Source: an uncultured Eubacteriales bacterium (GTDB lineage: Bacteria > Bacillota > Clostridia > Oscillospirales > CAG-272). Taken from it: a stretch of 64,000 nucleotides of DNA. Location of the stretch: positions 124,001-188,000 of the forward strand of contig CAKRZE010000001.1 of the NCBI GenBank assembly GCA_934432725.1, in the 5' to 3' direction. Position numbers and translations under genes: made by a program. This document shows, one piece after another, positions 17,121 through 26,373 of the stretch (positions within the stretch are counted from its first letter, which is position 1; every line of letters begins with the position of its first letter). Under the pieces are notes generated by a model that was not told the DNA's origin, made no database searches, and was given only the letters and a program-made list of their open reading frames with translations.

Positions 17121-17260
17121 CGGATTATTTTTATTACAGTATCGCTCTGCGATTCCTGACCCGCTTTCGTTTCCTGTTTCTCGGTGCATCAGGCAAAAGA
17201 CTGCCGAAAACGCCTCCGGTCAAAGAGCTGCAAAAAGATACGATAGCATAAGCCGGATTG

Positions 17261-17289
17261 ATTATAGCACAGAGTAAAAACGCTGTCAA
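17261..17289 (-). promoter_or_regulatory. sigma-A promoter of the GT-C-like gene
   Basis: Minus strand TTGACA (17284-17289), 17-bp spacer, extended TGC-TATAAT (-10 at 17261-17266). Confidence 0.85.
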
Positions 17290-17493
17290 GTAAGGCGGAT
17301 TCTCCAGCCGGAGCGCGGGCAGAAAAGGAACAGATTTTTCTTGTACATTCGGTTATTCCCGCACAGTCACACTGTCCAAGGGGGAATTCGATTCCGGCAC
17401 AGTCGGCCCGCATTGGCGGCAAGAGTACGAAGCCTGCGGGGCTTTTTTACCGAACACAGAAAGCCCGCCATGAGGTTCTCTTTCGGAAAGAAA

Positions 17494-17680
17494 TTAACAG
17501 CTCCTCGAAAACGCCGGACTGGATTCCTGCATTTTTGATGCAATCTTGGTGTTTTTGCCCCAGAGTCTTTGGTTTTCGGATGATTCCGCGGCAAAACCGC
17601 AGCGCCTGACCGCCGAGACCAACGCCGGCGTAGCGTAAAAACGCAAAACGTGTTTTCTACGCTCCTATTTTCCGGGAAAT
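17494..17680. repeat. degenerate dispersed repeat, copy 1
   Basis: About 185 bp align end to end with 43334-43520. Shared blocks are TTAACAGC-CC, ATTTTTGATG, TTTTTGC-CC, CTTTG-TTTTCGG, CAAAAC-GC-GCGC and TAAAAA-C-AAA. Identity is moderate, so it is an old repeat. The rest of 17290-17780 holds no gene that I can support. Confidence 0.6.
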
Positions 17681-17780
17681 ACGGTCCGCATTTCCTCGGA
17701 AAATGCCGCAGCATTTTTCTTTTTGCACATATTTTTTTCTGATATTCGTACAAAACGCCGATAGTGTCGATGATTGGCTC

Positions 17781-17809
17781 TTGCATTCAAAAAGCTTTGA
17801 TGCTATAAT
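17781..17809 (+). promoter_or_regulatory. sigma-A promoter of the MMPL/giant protein operon
   Basis: TTGCAT (17781-17786), 17-bp spacer, extended TGC-TATAAT (-10 at 17804-17809). Confidence 0.8.
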
Positions 17810-17892
17810 AATTTCATCATATTTCATGCAAAGCCATTCGGTACGGAGCCATATTCCGTATCGGAAAAGCATTGTTTAGCGGAGGGAACGAG

Positions 17893-20367
17893 ATGGATAA
17901 ACCGACCACTGCGGGAACCGGCAGCAGCGGAATGGAAAAGGTTGCCGCGTTTATCGTCGATAAGCGCAATTTGTTTTTTCTGGTGTTTGCAGTTCTGGTT
18001 GTGTTCAGTGCATTTTCAAGAAACTGGGTCAAGGTTGAAAATTCTCTGGACGCCTATCTGCCCGCATCTTCCAAAACAAATTTGGGACTTTCCGTGATGG
18101 ACCGCGACTTCACGACATACGGAACCGCAAAGGTCATGATCGCCAACCTGTCGGCAGATGAAGCCGATGCACTGCGCGAACGGATTCTGAGCTTTGACGG
18201 CGTTTTTTCCGTAGACTTTGACCATACGGAAAAGCACTATAAAAACGCATCCGCTCTGTTTGACGTAACCTTTCTGGACGGGGAGGATACAGAGGAGTGC
18301 CAGAATGCGCTGAATTTCCTGAAGACCGAGCTGTCCGACTATGATCTGTACATTTCGACCGGCATCGGAGATCAGACCTCCGAGATCATTGCGGCAGAAA
18401 TGAACGTTATCATTATTATTGTCGCCGTTGTTGTGGTTACGGTACTGATCCTGACCTCGGAAACCTATGCAGAGGTTCCGGTTCTGCTGATCACCTTTAT
18501 TGTATCGGCAATTCTGACCATGGGGACCAACTACATATTCGGCACGATTTCCTTTGTCTCCAATTCTGTCACCGTTGTGCTTCAGCTTGCGCTCTCCATT
18601 GACTATGCAATCATTTTCTGCAACCGGTACAAAGAAGAGCACCTGAAGCTGCCGGTCCGCGAAGCGGTGATCATTGCGCTGAGCAAGGCAATTCCGGAGA
18701 TCTTCGCCAGCAGCCTTACCACGGTCGGTGGGCTGTTCGCCATGCTGTTCATGCAGTTCCGCATCGGTCCCGATATGGCGATCTGTCTGATCAAGGCAAT
18801 TCTGCTCAGCCTTCTGTCTGTCTTTATTCTGATGCCGGGACTTTTGGTTTTATTCGGAAATCTCATGGATAAAACCAGACACAAAAGCTTTATCCCAAAA
18901 ATCCCCCTGGTCGGAAAATACGCATATGTCACGCGGTTTATCGTCCCGCCGGTATTTGTCCTGCTTGTGGTCGGTGCTGCGCTTGTTTCCGCAAAATGCC
19001 CCTATGTTTACGGCTATGACACCCTGACCACTCCAAAGCTGAATGATACGCAGGTTGCATCGCAAATGATCAAAGAGAATTTCTCCGACTCCAACATGGT
19101 GGCTCTGATGGTTCCATCGGGCAGCTATGAGCAGGAGCGTGAGCTTCTGAAAAAGCTGGAAGAGCGCGATGAGGTGCAGTCCACGCTCGGCTTGTCCAAT
19201 ATCGAAGCCATGAGCGGTTACACGCTCGCGGACCGCCTCACTCCGCGGCAGTTTGCAGAGCTTCTGGATATGGATTATGAGGTTGCCGTACTTGTTTACT
19301 CCGCCTATGCGGTCAGTGATGAAAATTACGGAAAAATCGTCAGCGGCATCTCGGATTACAGCATTCCGCTGATCGATATTTTCATGTTTGTATACGATGA
19401 AGTGGAAAACGGATATGTGACGCTGGAGCCGGAGCTTCAGAAGCAGCTTGACGATGCTTACAGTCAGATGGTCCGTGCAAAAAAGCAGCTGCAAAGCGAT
19501 TCCTACAGCCGTATGCTGGTCTATCTTGACCTCCCGGTGAGCGGTCAGCAGACCTTTGACTTTATCGACACCATCTATGACACGGCAGGCGCCCTGTATC
19601 CCGAAAACGATGTATACGTAGTCGGACAGTCAACCAGCCAGTACGATTTCTGCAAATCGTTTGAAAAAGACAACACCGTTGTTTCGGTCGTTTCGATTCT
19701 GATCGTTCTGGTAGTGCTTCTGTTCACCTTCAAATCGGTCGGCATGCCGATCCTTCTGATTCTGGTCATCCAGGGAAGCATCTGGTTCAATTTCTCTGTC
19801 CCGACCCTGATGGGAAGCGATGTATTTTTCATGAGCTATCTGATTGTCAGCTCCATTCAGATGGGAGCCAACATCGATTACGCCATTGTCATATCAAGCC
19901 GGTATATGGAGCTGAAAAACACCATGCCGCGCAAGCAGGCAATTATCGAAACCATGAACCTATCCTTCCCGACGATTATCACCTCCGGCACCATGCTGGC
20001 GGTGGCGGGAATCCTGATCGGCAACATGACCTCCGAGGCGTGCATTGCGGGAATCGGAGACGCGCTCGGACGCGGCACCCTGATATCAATCTTTATTGTC
20101 ATGTTTGTTCTCCCGCAGATTCTGCTTCTCGGAGACAGGATCATTGATAAAACCGCCTTTACCGTACCGAAAGCAATCCGGCACCGCGCAGCATCCGGAA
20201 ATGTGCGGGTGGACGGTCTTGTGCGCGGCGAGATCAGGGGAACCGTGAACGGAACCGTTCATGCAACCGTAAACGGGGATGTCAATCTGAATGTCATTTC
20301 CGGCAATGTTTTGGAACAGGAGGAAAGCGGACATGAAAATCCGGAACAACCAGAAGAAAGCCGGTAA
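17893..20367 (+). CDS. MMPL/RND-family membrane transporter with a beta-repeat tail
   Basis: An 824-residue protein with the duplicated RND-MMPL plan: a helix near the N-terminus (about 28-42), an extracytoplasmic domain (50-165), a block of helices (about 170-330), a second extracytoplasmic domain (to about 590) and a second helix block (about 600-750). Sterol-sensing-like segments include LALSIDYAIIFCNRYKEE and SIQMGANIDYAIVISSRYME, with the conserved Asp-Tyr in both halves. Firmicute relatives move lipids or hydrophobic compounds, or assist surface proteins. After the last helix a 38-residue repeat (about 769-806, GTVNGTVHATVNGDV-like) resembles bactofilin beta-strands. The gene overlaps the giant surface protein gene by 35 bp. 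The frame could open at a TTG at 17872, but GCGGAGG sits before the ATG at 17893. Confidence 0.85.
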   Translation: MDKPTTAGTGSSGMEKVAAFIVDKRNLFFLVFAVLVVFSAFSRNWVKVENSLDAYLPASSKTNLGLSVMDRDFTTYGTAKVMIANLSADEADALRERILSFDGVFSVDFDHTEKHYKNASALFDVTFLDGEDTEECQNALNFLKTELSDYDLYISTGIGDQTSEIIAAEMNVIIIIVAVVVVTVLILTSETYAEVPVLLITFIVSAILTMGTNYIFGTISFVSNSVTVVLQLALSIDYAIIFCNRYKEEHLKLPVREAVIIALSKAIPEIFASSLTTVGGLFAMLFMQFRIGPDMAICLIKAILLSLLSVFILMPGLLVLFGNLMDKTRHKSFIPKIPLVGKYAYVTRFIVPPVFVLLVVGAALVSAKCPYVYGYDTLTTPKLNDTQVASQMIKENFSDSNMVALMVPSGSYEQERELLKKLEERDEVQSTLGLSNIEAMSGYTLADRLTPRQFAELLDMDYEVAVLVYSAYAVSDENYGKIVSGISDYSIPLIDIFMFVYDEVENGYVTLEPELQKQLDDAYSQMVRAKKQLQSDSYSRMLVYLDLPVSGQQTFDFIDTIYDTAGALYPENDVYVVGQSTSQYDFCKSFEKDNTVVSVVSILIVLVVLLFTFKSVGMPILLILVIQGSIWFNFSVPTLMGSDVFFMSYLIVSSIQMGANIDYAIVISSRYMELKNTMPRKQAIIETMNLSFPTIITSGTMLAVAGILIGNMTSEACIAGIGDALGRGTLISIFIVMFVLPQILLLGDRIIDKTAFTVPKAIRHRAASGNVRVDGLVRGEIRGTVNGTVHATVNGDVNLNVISGNVLEQEESGHENPEQPEESR

Positions 20368-23300
20368 AAGAGCCGTTTTTTGGGGGCGTGCGGCAGCCCT
20401 TGTTCTGACAGGTATTCTTCTCCTCGGCATAGCTGCGCCGGTGTTTGCCGCAGATGAGCCGGGAACCGTTTATATCGGATCGGCAAAGGAATTTGAAGAA
20501 TTCGCCGAGCACTGCCGGCTTGATACCTGGTCACAGGGCAAAAAATTTGTTATTACAAAGGATATTGATCTGTCCGGCATCCGGTTTTCCGGCATTCCGT
20601 CGTTCGGCGGCACGCTTGACGGACAGGGACATTCCGTAAGCGGTCTGGAGCTGACAGAGGCGCTCTCCCCCGCAGGACTGTTCTGCGTGATACAAGAGGG
20701 AGGCTCCGTTTCAAATCTTGCGGTTACAGGTCGCGTCACGCCGTCCGGCAGCCGGGAAAAGCTCGGCGGCATTGCCGGAATCAATCACGGAACCGTCTCA
20801 TCGTGCAGCTTCAGCGGGATCATATCGGGAGAAGAGAAGATCGGCGGAATTGCCGGATATAATACCTCTACCGGACTGATTGCGGACTGTACGGTCAGGG
20901 GGGTTCTGACAGGAAGCAGCATGACCGGCGGCATCGTCGGAGAAAATGCAGGCTCTGTGACGGGATGCCGGAATGAGAGCGGCGTCAATATTACGGACGT
21001 TGAAAAAACCCTGAGGCTTCAGGATATTTCCTTTGATATTACAAGCCTCAAGCTTTCTGAAAATCTGAGCATATCCTCGGTTGATACCGGAGGAATCGCG
21101 GGATATTCCAGCGGTATTCTGATCAACAATCACAACAGCGGAAAAATCGGTTATCCGCATATCGGCTACAATACGGGCGGCATTGTGGGAAGAACCTGCG
21201 GATATATCTCCGGCTGTACAAATGACGGAGAAATATACGGCAGGAAAGAGGTCGGCGGCATTGCCGGACAGCAGGAGCCGAATGTGACGCTCCGCTTTCC
21301 GCAAAGCACGGTTGACCGGCTTGCAGAGGAGCTTGACCGGATCTATGCACAGACCGAAAAGGCACTGGAGGATGCAGGGAATTCCTCCTCGGCGGTTTCC
21401 GTTCGCCTCAGAATGCTGCTTGCAAGCCTGAATGAGGCTAAGAACAGCACCAAAGAGCTGAGTAATCTGACCACGGAGTGGGCAAACTCCAATATCGATG
21501 AGGCAAACCGGCTGAGCAGCATGACGGCGGAAATGCTCGAAGGATTTGCGGGAATATCCGACCGCCTGCGTGAAATCAGCGATGTTCTGGAGCAGGCAAT
21601 GCAGCAGGGCGCCGACGGCATGGGGCAGCTTGCTTCGGCTGCCAGACTCAGTGCCGATGCACTCGGTTCTGTGCGAAAAGGACTGGATGAGGCTTACGCT
21701 GCATCGGAGGAGCTTCATAAGAACGTACTGCTGATACAGGACGGCTGCGAGGTGCTGAGAAATGCATTCCGTATTCAGGATCGGGACGCTTTCAAGGCTT
21801 CTCTTGAACAGATTTCAAACGGCATGGACGCGGCAGCGCTTGCCATGACGCAGATTTCGGCTGCCGCAAAGAAAATATCCGATCTGTTTGAGGACTGTAC
21901 GTGGTTCGATCCTGCGCTGCAAAGCATCGGGCGTCTGGGGGATGATCTTGCAGACACGGCATCTGCCGTCAAAAAGTGCTCCGATGCTTTGAAAAAGCTG
22001 GAAGACAATGTAAGCGTTGACTGGGATAAGCTGAAAGAGGGCGCGGATGAATTTACTGCCGCCTTGGATGCCGTCTGCGCACTGGCAGATGCGGTTGACC
22101 GTTCGCTTGCCTCGGTGAAGGACGCCCTTCTGGAAATCACGGACGGAGTGACGGCGATGCGGAATGCCGTAACCGTCAATGATCCGGAAGCTGTAAAAAA
22201 CGGCTTTTCCAAGATTGAGCACGGAATCTCGGCGCTTACGGACGCATGCCGCGCAATGAGCGATGCCGCCTCAAGGCTTGAAGAAAAGTGGAGGGATGCA
22301 GAATGGGTAGACCCGCTGCTTGACGGCATGGCAGATTTTATCCGCACGCTCGGAGAAATGACAAAGCATCTTTCAAACATCAAAGATGCGGAAGACCGCA
22401 TCCGCGATCAGATCGTCATCAATGAGGAGCTTGCAGAGGAAGCGCTGAAGCAGCTTTCCGAAGCAGTGGATCGGCTGCTTTCGGCATCGGAGGAAATTCT
22501 TTCTGCCCTAAAGAAAATAAATACCGGATATGAAATGGTTCTTGCCGGTCTGGAGCAGCTGAAGCAGGCGCTTGTATGTAAGGATCCGGACGCTGCAAAA
22601 GCGGCTGTCGCACAGTGCCGCGCCGGAATTCTGCAAATCGCACAGGCGTATGAGGAAATGAAAGCCGCTGCGGATACCATCAGCACCATTCTGCGCGAAA
22701 CAGAGGGATTGGGCGGACTTCTGAAAAATTGGAAAAGCCTTGTCGAAGCCTTCCGTTCTTTCGGTGACGGTCTTTCCGGATTTGCCGGGGGCTGCCGCAC
22801 CACGGCGGAAGCACTTCTGAAATTTTCCGAGACACTGGGCGTTGACTGGGACGCAGCCCTGCGGGGTGCATCCGATGTCATTCACGGGATCGAAACCGTT
22901 CTGGAGGGTACCAGACAGCTTGCTCAGGCAAACGCAGATATGGTTGACGCAGTTTCCGAATTAATTTCCGGTCTTCGCAAGCTCAAGCAGGCAATCACCG
23001 TGAATGATATTTCCGAAATCGTAAAAGCCGCGGAGGATATCCGAAAGGAGCTGGGGCTGCTGCTGCCGGTGTGCAGGGATGCCTGCGCCGCCGCCGAAAA
23101 GGTAATCGGAGCACTCAAGGATGCCCGCGCATGGGGAGACGAATGCGAGGAAGATGTCAAGGCGCTTCTGGAAGCGTTCGGCAAAGCTTCGGATGCGCTC
23201 GGACAGATCAATGAAGGCATCGGAGATATCACGGAAAACACCGAAATCGATGCAGAGGCGCTTTCGGGCGGATTTTCTCTCACGCTGGAAGGTGTACGCG

Positions 23301-25699
23301 ATCTTGCCATGTCCGCAGATTCGCTCCGCGCAGTCTGTGCAGATTTAAAAACAGTCTCATCTCACCTTTCTCTTTGCGTCAAAGCGTGGAAGGATGCCGT
23401 CAAAGCCAAGGACCCGGATGCTGTCCGGGATGCCCTGACGCAGCTGAATCAGGCGGTCGCGGAAGGAGCGGACGCCGCGGCTGATGCAGGCAGGGAAGTG
23501 AGGACACTTTCCGAAATCCTGCAAGGCGCCGGTCCTTGGGCAAAGGAGCTTCAGACAGCCGCAGGTGAGCTTATAACCGCTTCCGACACCCTGACGCATG
23601 CACTGCAATCGGTGCATCAGGCAATTTCCGATATAAAAGAGAACGTCAACATCGACGGAACGGCAGCCAAGGACGGGCTGGATAAGCTGCGCAGCGGAAT
23701 CAGCGGAGTGATACGGTCTACCGACGGCTTCCGCACGGCACTGAAGCATTTTTCAGAGGCGTCCGGTACGCTTCAGGAAGCCTCCGGCACGGCATCCGAT
23801 GCACTATGCAGCTTCCGTGATGCAATGGAATCTGCATCTGATGCATCCGGCAAAATTTCAGATATGTTCTCTGAGCTTTCCGCACTGCTTGGGCGAATCA
23901 CCTCTGAAAATCCCATTCATTTCTCCGGAATCAGCGGAAGCATGACGGATGCCGGAGCCAATCTCTACCAGAATATCGGAGATATCGTTTCAGCTGCGGA
24001 GGCGCTGAATACCGACACCGAATCCGCCTCTGCCGTATTGATTCAGGATCTGAAGGAACTGACGGAAAGCATACACAACGCAATGAATCTTGCCCTTCAG
24101 ATTGTAAAGGACGGCAGGGAGCTTTCACTGGATGATATCTATGAAGATATCTCGGAATCCGTGCCGGAGGATGAAACACTCGGAAAAATCGAAGGCTGCA
24201 AAAACACCGGCACCGTAAACGGCGATGTCAATACCGGCGGCGTTGTCGGCGCTATGGCAATAGAATATGACTTTGACCCCGAGGATGACCTGAACCGCAC
24301 AGGCTCTGTCAAGCTGCACTTCCGGTTCCAGACGCGGGCGGTTGTCAAAAACTGCATCAACGAGGGACACATCATTTCCAAGAAAAACTGTGCAGGCGGT
24401 ATTACCGGAAAAATGCAGCTCGGCGCGATTCTTTCCTGCGAAAATTACGGAGATACGGTCAGCACGGACGGAAGCTATGTCGGCGGAATTGCCGGAGAAG
24501 CCACCTCCGCAATCAAAAATTGCTTCAGCAAATGTACGCTTTCCGGTTTAAAGTACGTCGGCGGCATATCCGGAAGCTCCAAAAAGGTTCAGAACTGCTA
24601 TTCCTTTGTTAAAATTGACCGTTTTACACAGTTCGGCGGTGCAATCTCGGGAAGCACCGAGGGCGAATTTTCGGCGAATCTCTTCCTCTCCGATGCTCTG
24701 GAGGGCTTGGACCGCTTCAGCAGCGCGGGGCAGGCTGAGCATATCACGTTTGAAGATCTCCGGAAAACCGACGGAATTCCGGAAGCCTTCCTCTCCCTGA
24801 AGCTCCGGTTTACGGCGGATGATACCGTGCTGTCCGAAAGAAGCTTCACCTACGGCGAATCCTTTGACGAAAAGGCATACCCCGGTATTCCGGAAAAAGA
24901 GGGCTGCTATGCATATTGGAGCACGACAGCACTGGAAAATCTGACCTTTGACACTACAGTCTCGGTCATCTATGTTCCTTTTGTGACCTCCCTGACCAGT
25001 GAGCAGAAGCGTGATCAGAAGCGCGCCGTTTTCCTTGCGGAAGGACGCTTCATTGATCAGAATGTCATTACAGCAGAGGCTCAGCCCATCGATTCCGAGG
25101 TCTGCGAGGTAGCATCCGGTTGGCGTGAGATTTTAAAGAGCTTCTTCTCGGCTCCCTTCAAGCCGATCAGCTATGAAGTGACGGAGCAGTGGCTTCTGAC
25201 CGTCCCGGACGATGGCAGCGAGACACATCTGATCCGGTATCTGCCGAAGGACGGAAAGCCGGAAAAAACCGATATTTACCTGAAAGAGGACGGAATCTGG
25301 AAAAAGGCGGATACTTCCGTATACGGAAGCTATCTGGTATTCCGCGCAACCGGAAACACCCTGGAGATCGCCGCCGTTTCCAAGCTTCCCACCCGCAGTA
25401 TCATTATTGCGATCTGTATCCTTTCCGCAGCGATTCTGCTTTTCATCATACTGATCGTCGGAAGCTGTGTTCGAAGCCGGAAAAGAAGGCGCAGCCAGAC
25501 TGTTTTCCCATCGATTCAAAGCTTTGGGGAGCAAACATGGCAGAAACCCGCAGACGGGCATGACCAAACAGTGCCGGCGGATGCTCCGGGTTCCGCACCG
25601 GAGTCTAAAATACATACCGCTTCGGACACCGTTTCCGAAACGGAGCAAAGGCAATCCGAACCCACCCCTCCCGAAGACAGCACCGGCAAGTGTGAATAA
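20333..25699 (+). CDS. giant cell-surface protein with GLUG regions and five helical repeats
   Basis: A 1788-residue exported protein. A signal peptide (1 to about 44, ending APVFAADEPG) precedes GLUG-type beta-solenoid repeats (GGIAGINHGT, GGIAGYNTST, GGIVGENAG and others, about 140-310). Next is a long helical region with about five tandem units of ~135 residues (478-1166), each opening with a V-x-DPEAVK-like line. A Ser/Ala-rich coil follows, then a second GLUG block (about 1300-1435: GGVVGA, GGITGK, GGIAGEA, GGISGS), a folded C-terminal part (1440-1680), one transmembrane helix (about 1687-1708), a basic stop (RSRKRRR) and a polar cytoplasmic tail. The ATG at 20333 has an AGGAGG site. It is translationally linked to the MMPL protein. 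Adhesion or envelope-spanning scaffolding is inferred only. Confidence 0.8.
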   Translation: MKIRNNQKKAGKRAVFWGRAAALVLTGILLLGIAAPVFAADEPGTVYIGSAKEFEEFAEHCRLDTWSQGKKFVITKDIDLSGIRFSGIPSFGGTLDGQGHSVSGLELTEALSPAGLFCVIQEGGSVSNLAVTGRVTPSGSREKLGGIAGINHGTVSSCSFSGIISGEEKIGGIAGYNTSTGLIADCTVRGVLTGSSMTGGIVGENAGSVTGCRNESGVNITDVEKTLRLQDISFDITSLKLSENLSISSVDTGGIAGYSSGILINNHNSGKIGYPHIGYNTGGIVGRTCGYISGCTNDGEIYGRKEVGGIAGQQEPNVTLRFPQSTVDRLAEELDRIYAQTEKALEDAGNSSSAVSVRLRMLLASLNEAKNSTKELSNLTTEWANSNIDEANRLSSMTAEMLEGFAGISDRLREISDVLEQAMQQGADGMGQLASAARLSADALGSVRKGLDEAYAASEELHKNVLLIQDGCEVLRNAFRIQDRDAFKASLEQISNGMDAAALAMTQISAAAKKISDLFEDCTWFDPALQSIGRLGDDLADTASAVKKCSDALKKLEDNVSVDWDKLKEGADEFTAALDAVCALADAVDRSLASVKDALLEITDGVTAMRNAVTVNDPEAVKNGFSKIEHGISALTDACRAMSDAASRLEEKWRDAEWVDPLLDGMADFIRTLGEMTKHLSNIKDAEDRIRDQIVINEELAEEALKQLSEAVDRLLSASEEILSALKKINTGYEMVLAGLEQLKQALVCKDPDAAKAAVAQCRAGILQIAQAYEEMKAAADTISTILRETEGLGGLLKNWKSLVEAFRSFGDGLSGFAGGCRTTAEALLKFSETLGVDWDAALRGASDVIHGIETVLEGTRQLAQANADMVDAVSELISGLRKLKQAITVNDISEIVKAAEDIRKELGLLLPVCRDACAAAEKVIGALKDARAWGDECEEDVKALLEAFGKASDALGQINEGIGDITENTEIDAEALSGGFSLTLEGVRDLAMSADSLRAVCADLKTVSSHLSLCVKAWKDAVKAKDPDAVRDALTQLNQAVAEGADAAADAGREVRTLSEILQGAGPWAKELQTAAGELITASDTLTHALQSVHQAISDIKENVNIDGTAAKDGLDKLRSGISGVIRSTDGFRTALKHFSEASGTLQEASGTASDALCSFRDAMESASDASGKISDMFSELSALLGRITSENPIHFSGISGSMTDAGANLYQNIGDIVSAAEALNTDTESASAVLIQDLKELTESIHNAMNLALQIVKDGRELSLDDIYEDISESVPEDETLGKIEGCKNTGTVNGDVNTGGVVGAMAIEYDFDPEDDLNRTGSVKLHFRFQTRAVVKNCINEGHIISKKNCAGGITGKMQLGAILSCENYGDTVSTDGSYVGGIAGEATSAIKNCFSKCTLSGLKYVGGISGSSKKVQNCYSFVKIDRFTQFGGAISGSTEGEFSANLFLSDALEGLDRFSSAGQAEHITFEDLRKTDGIPEAFLSLKLRFTADDTVLSERSFTYGESFDEKAYPGIPEKEGCYAYWSTTALENLTFDTTVSVIYVPFVTSLTSEQKRDQKRAVFLAEGRFIDQNVITAEAQPIDSEVCEVASGWREILKSFFSAPFKPISYEVTEQWLLTVPDDGSETHLIRYLPKDGKPEKTDIYLKEDGIWKKADTSVYGSYLVFRATGNTLEIAAVSKLPTRSIIIAICILSAAILLFIILIVGSCVRSRKRRRSQTVFPSIQSFGEQTWQKPADGHDQTVPADAPGSAPESKIHTASDTVSETEQRQSEPTPPEDSTGKCE

Positions 25700-25800
25700 G
25701 CATTCTGTTTGCTGCCCCGGTCGGTTTGCGGTTTAAACATTTTTCTGCACGCCGGATTTATATCGGCAAGCTCCATCGATTTCTGTAGTAATGCAAAGAT

Positions 25801-25830
25801 GCCCCCGGGAAGAAATTTTCGGGGGCTTTC
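25801..25830 (+). terminator. terminator of the MMPL/giant protein operon
   Basis: GCCCCCG (25801-25807) pairs with CGGGGGC (25820-25826), followed by TTTCC. Between here and hom (to 26373) I see only the hom promoter and no gene. Confidence 0.7.
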
Positions 25831-26129
25831 CGTTGTGAATGGAACCTGCTGCTTCGGGAATTTTTTCAAACGCACGGTATTCTACAGTATCATACGAACC
25901 GGGAAGAGTCACCCTTCTGTCTGCCGATAAACAATCCTCGCTTTTGTTTTTTGTTTCAAACCAAACAGAGACCGAGGCGGCTGTTATCCGCATCAGTCCC
26001 TGCTGCATGTGCCTCCCGTCCAATCCCCGTCCGGGCACATCCCGGCAGGGACAGACCGCACCCGGCGCAATCGGTGCAGGCAAAGGACAGCCAACTTGCA
26101 AAAAATCATATTTTTTACATATTTCCGGT

Positions 26130-26158
26130 AGAACTTTACGGAATATCGTGCTATAATA
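26130..26158 (+). promoter_or_regulatory. probable extended -10 promoter of hom
   Basis: TGC-TATAAT (-10 at 26153-26158) with a poor -35 (TAGAAC). The 215-nt leader to the hom start holds no riboswitch that I recognise. Confidence 0.5.
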
Positions 26159-26373
26159 TAAAAAATGTTGCCGCGCATGATTTGTCTTGCACCCGGAAAA
26201 ATCGCTGCACTTTATGGTCAAGCGAATGGTAACAAGGAAAAAAGTGCTCTTCTTCCGGAATCAGACCGCTTCCTTTCCAATGAGGAGGCGAAGAATACGC
26301 ATGCAGTGAGGCAAAGCTGCCGGAAACGCTTCGGTACAAAAAGAATTTGATGCAGATTGGAGTAAGGAGTATT

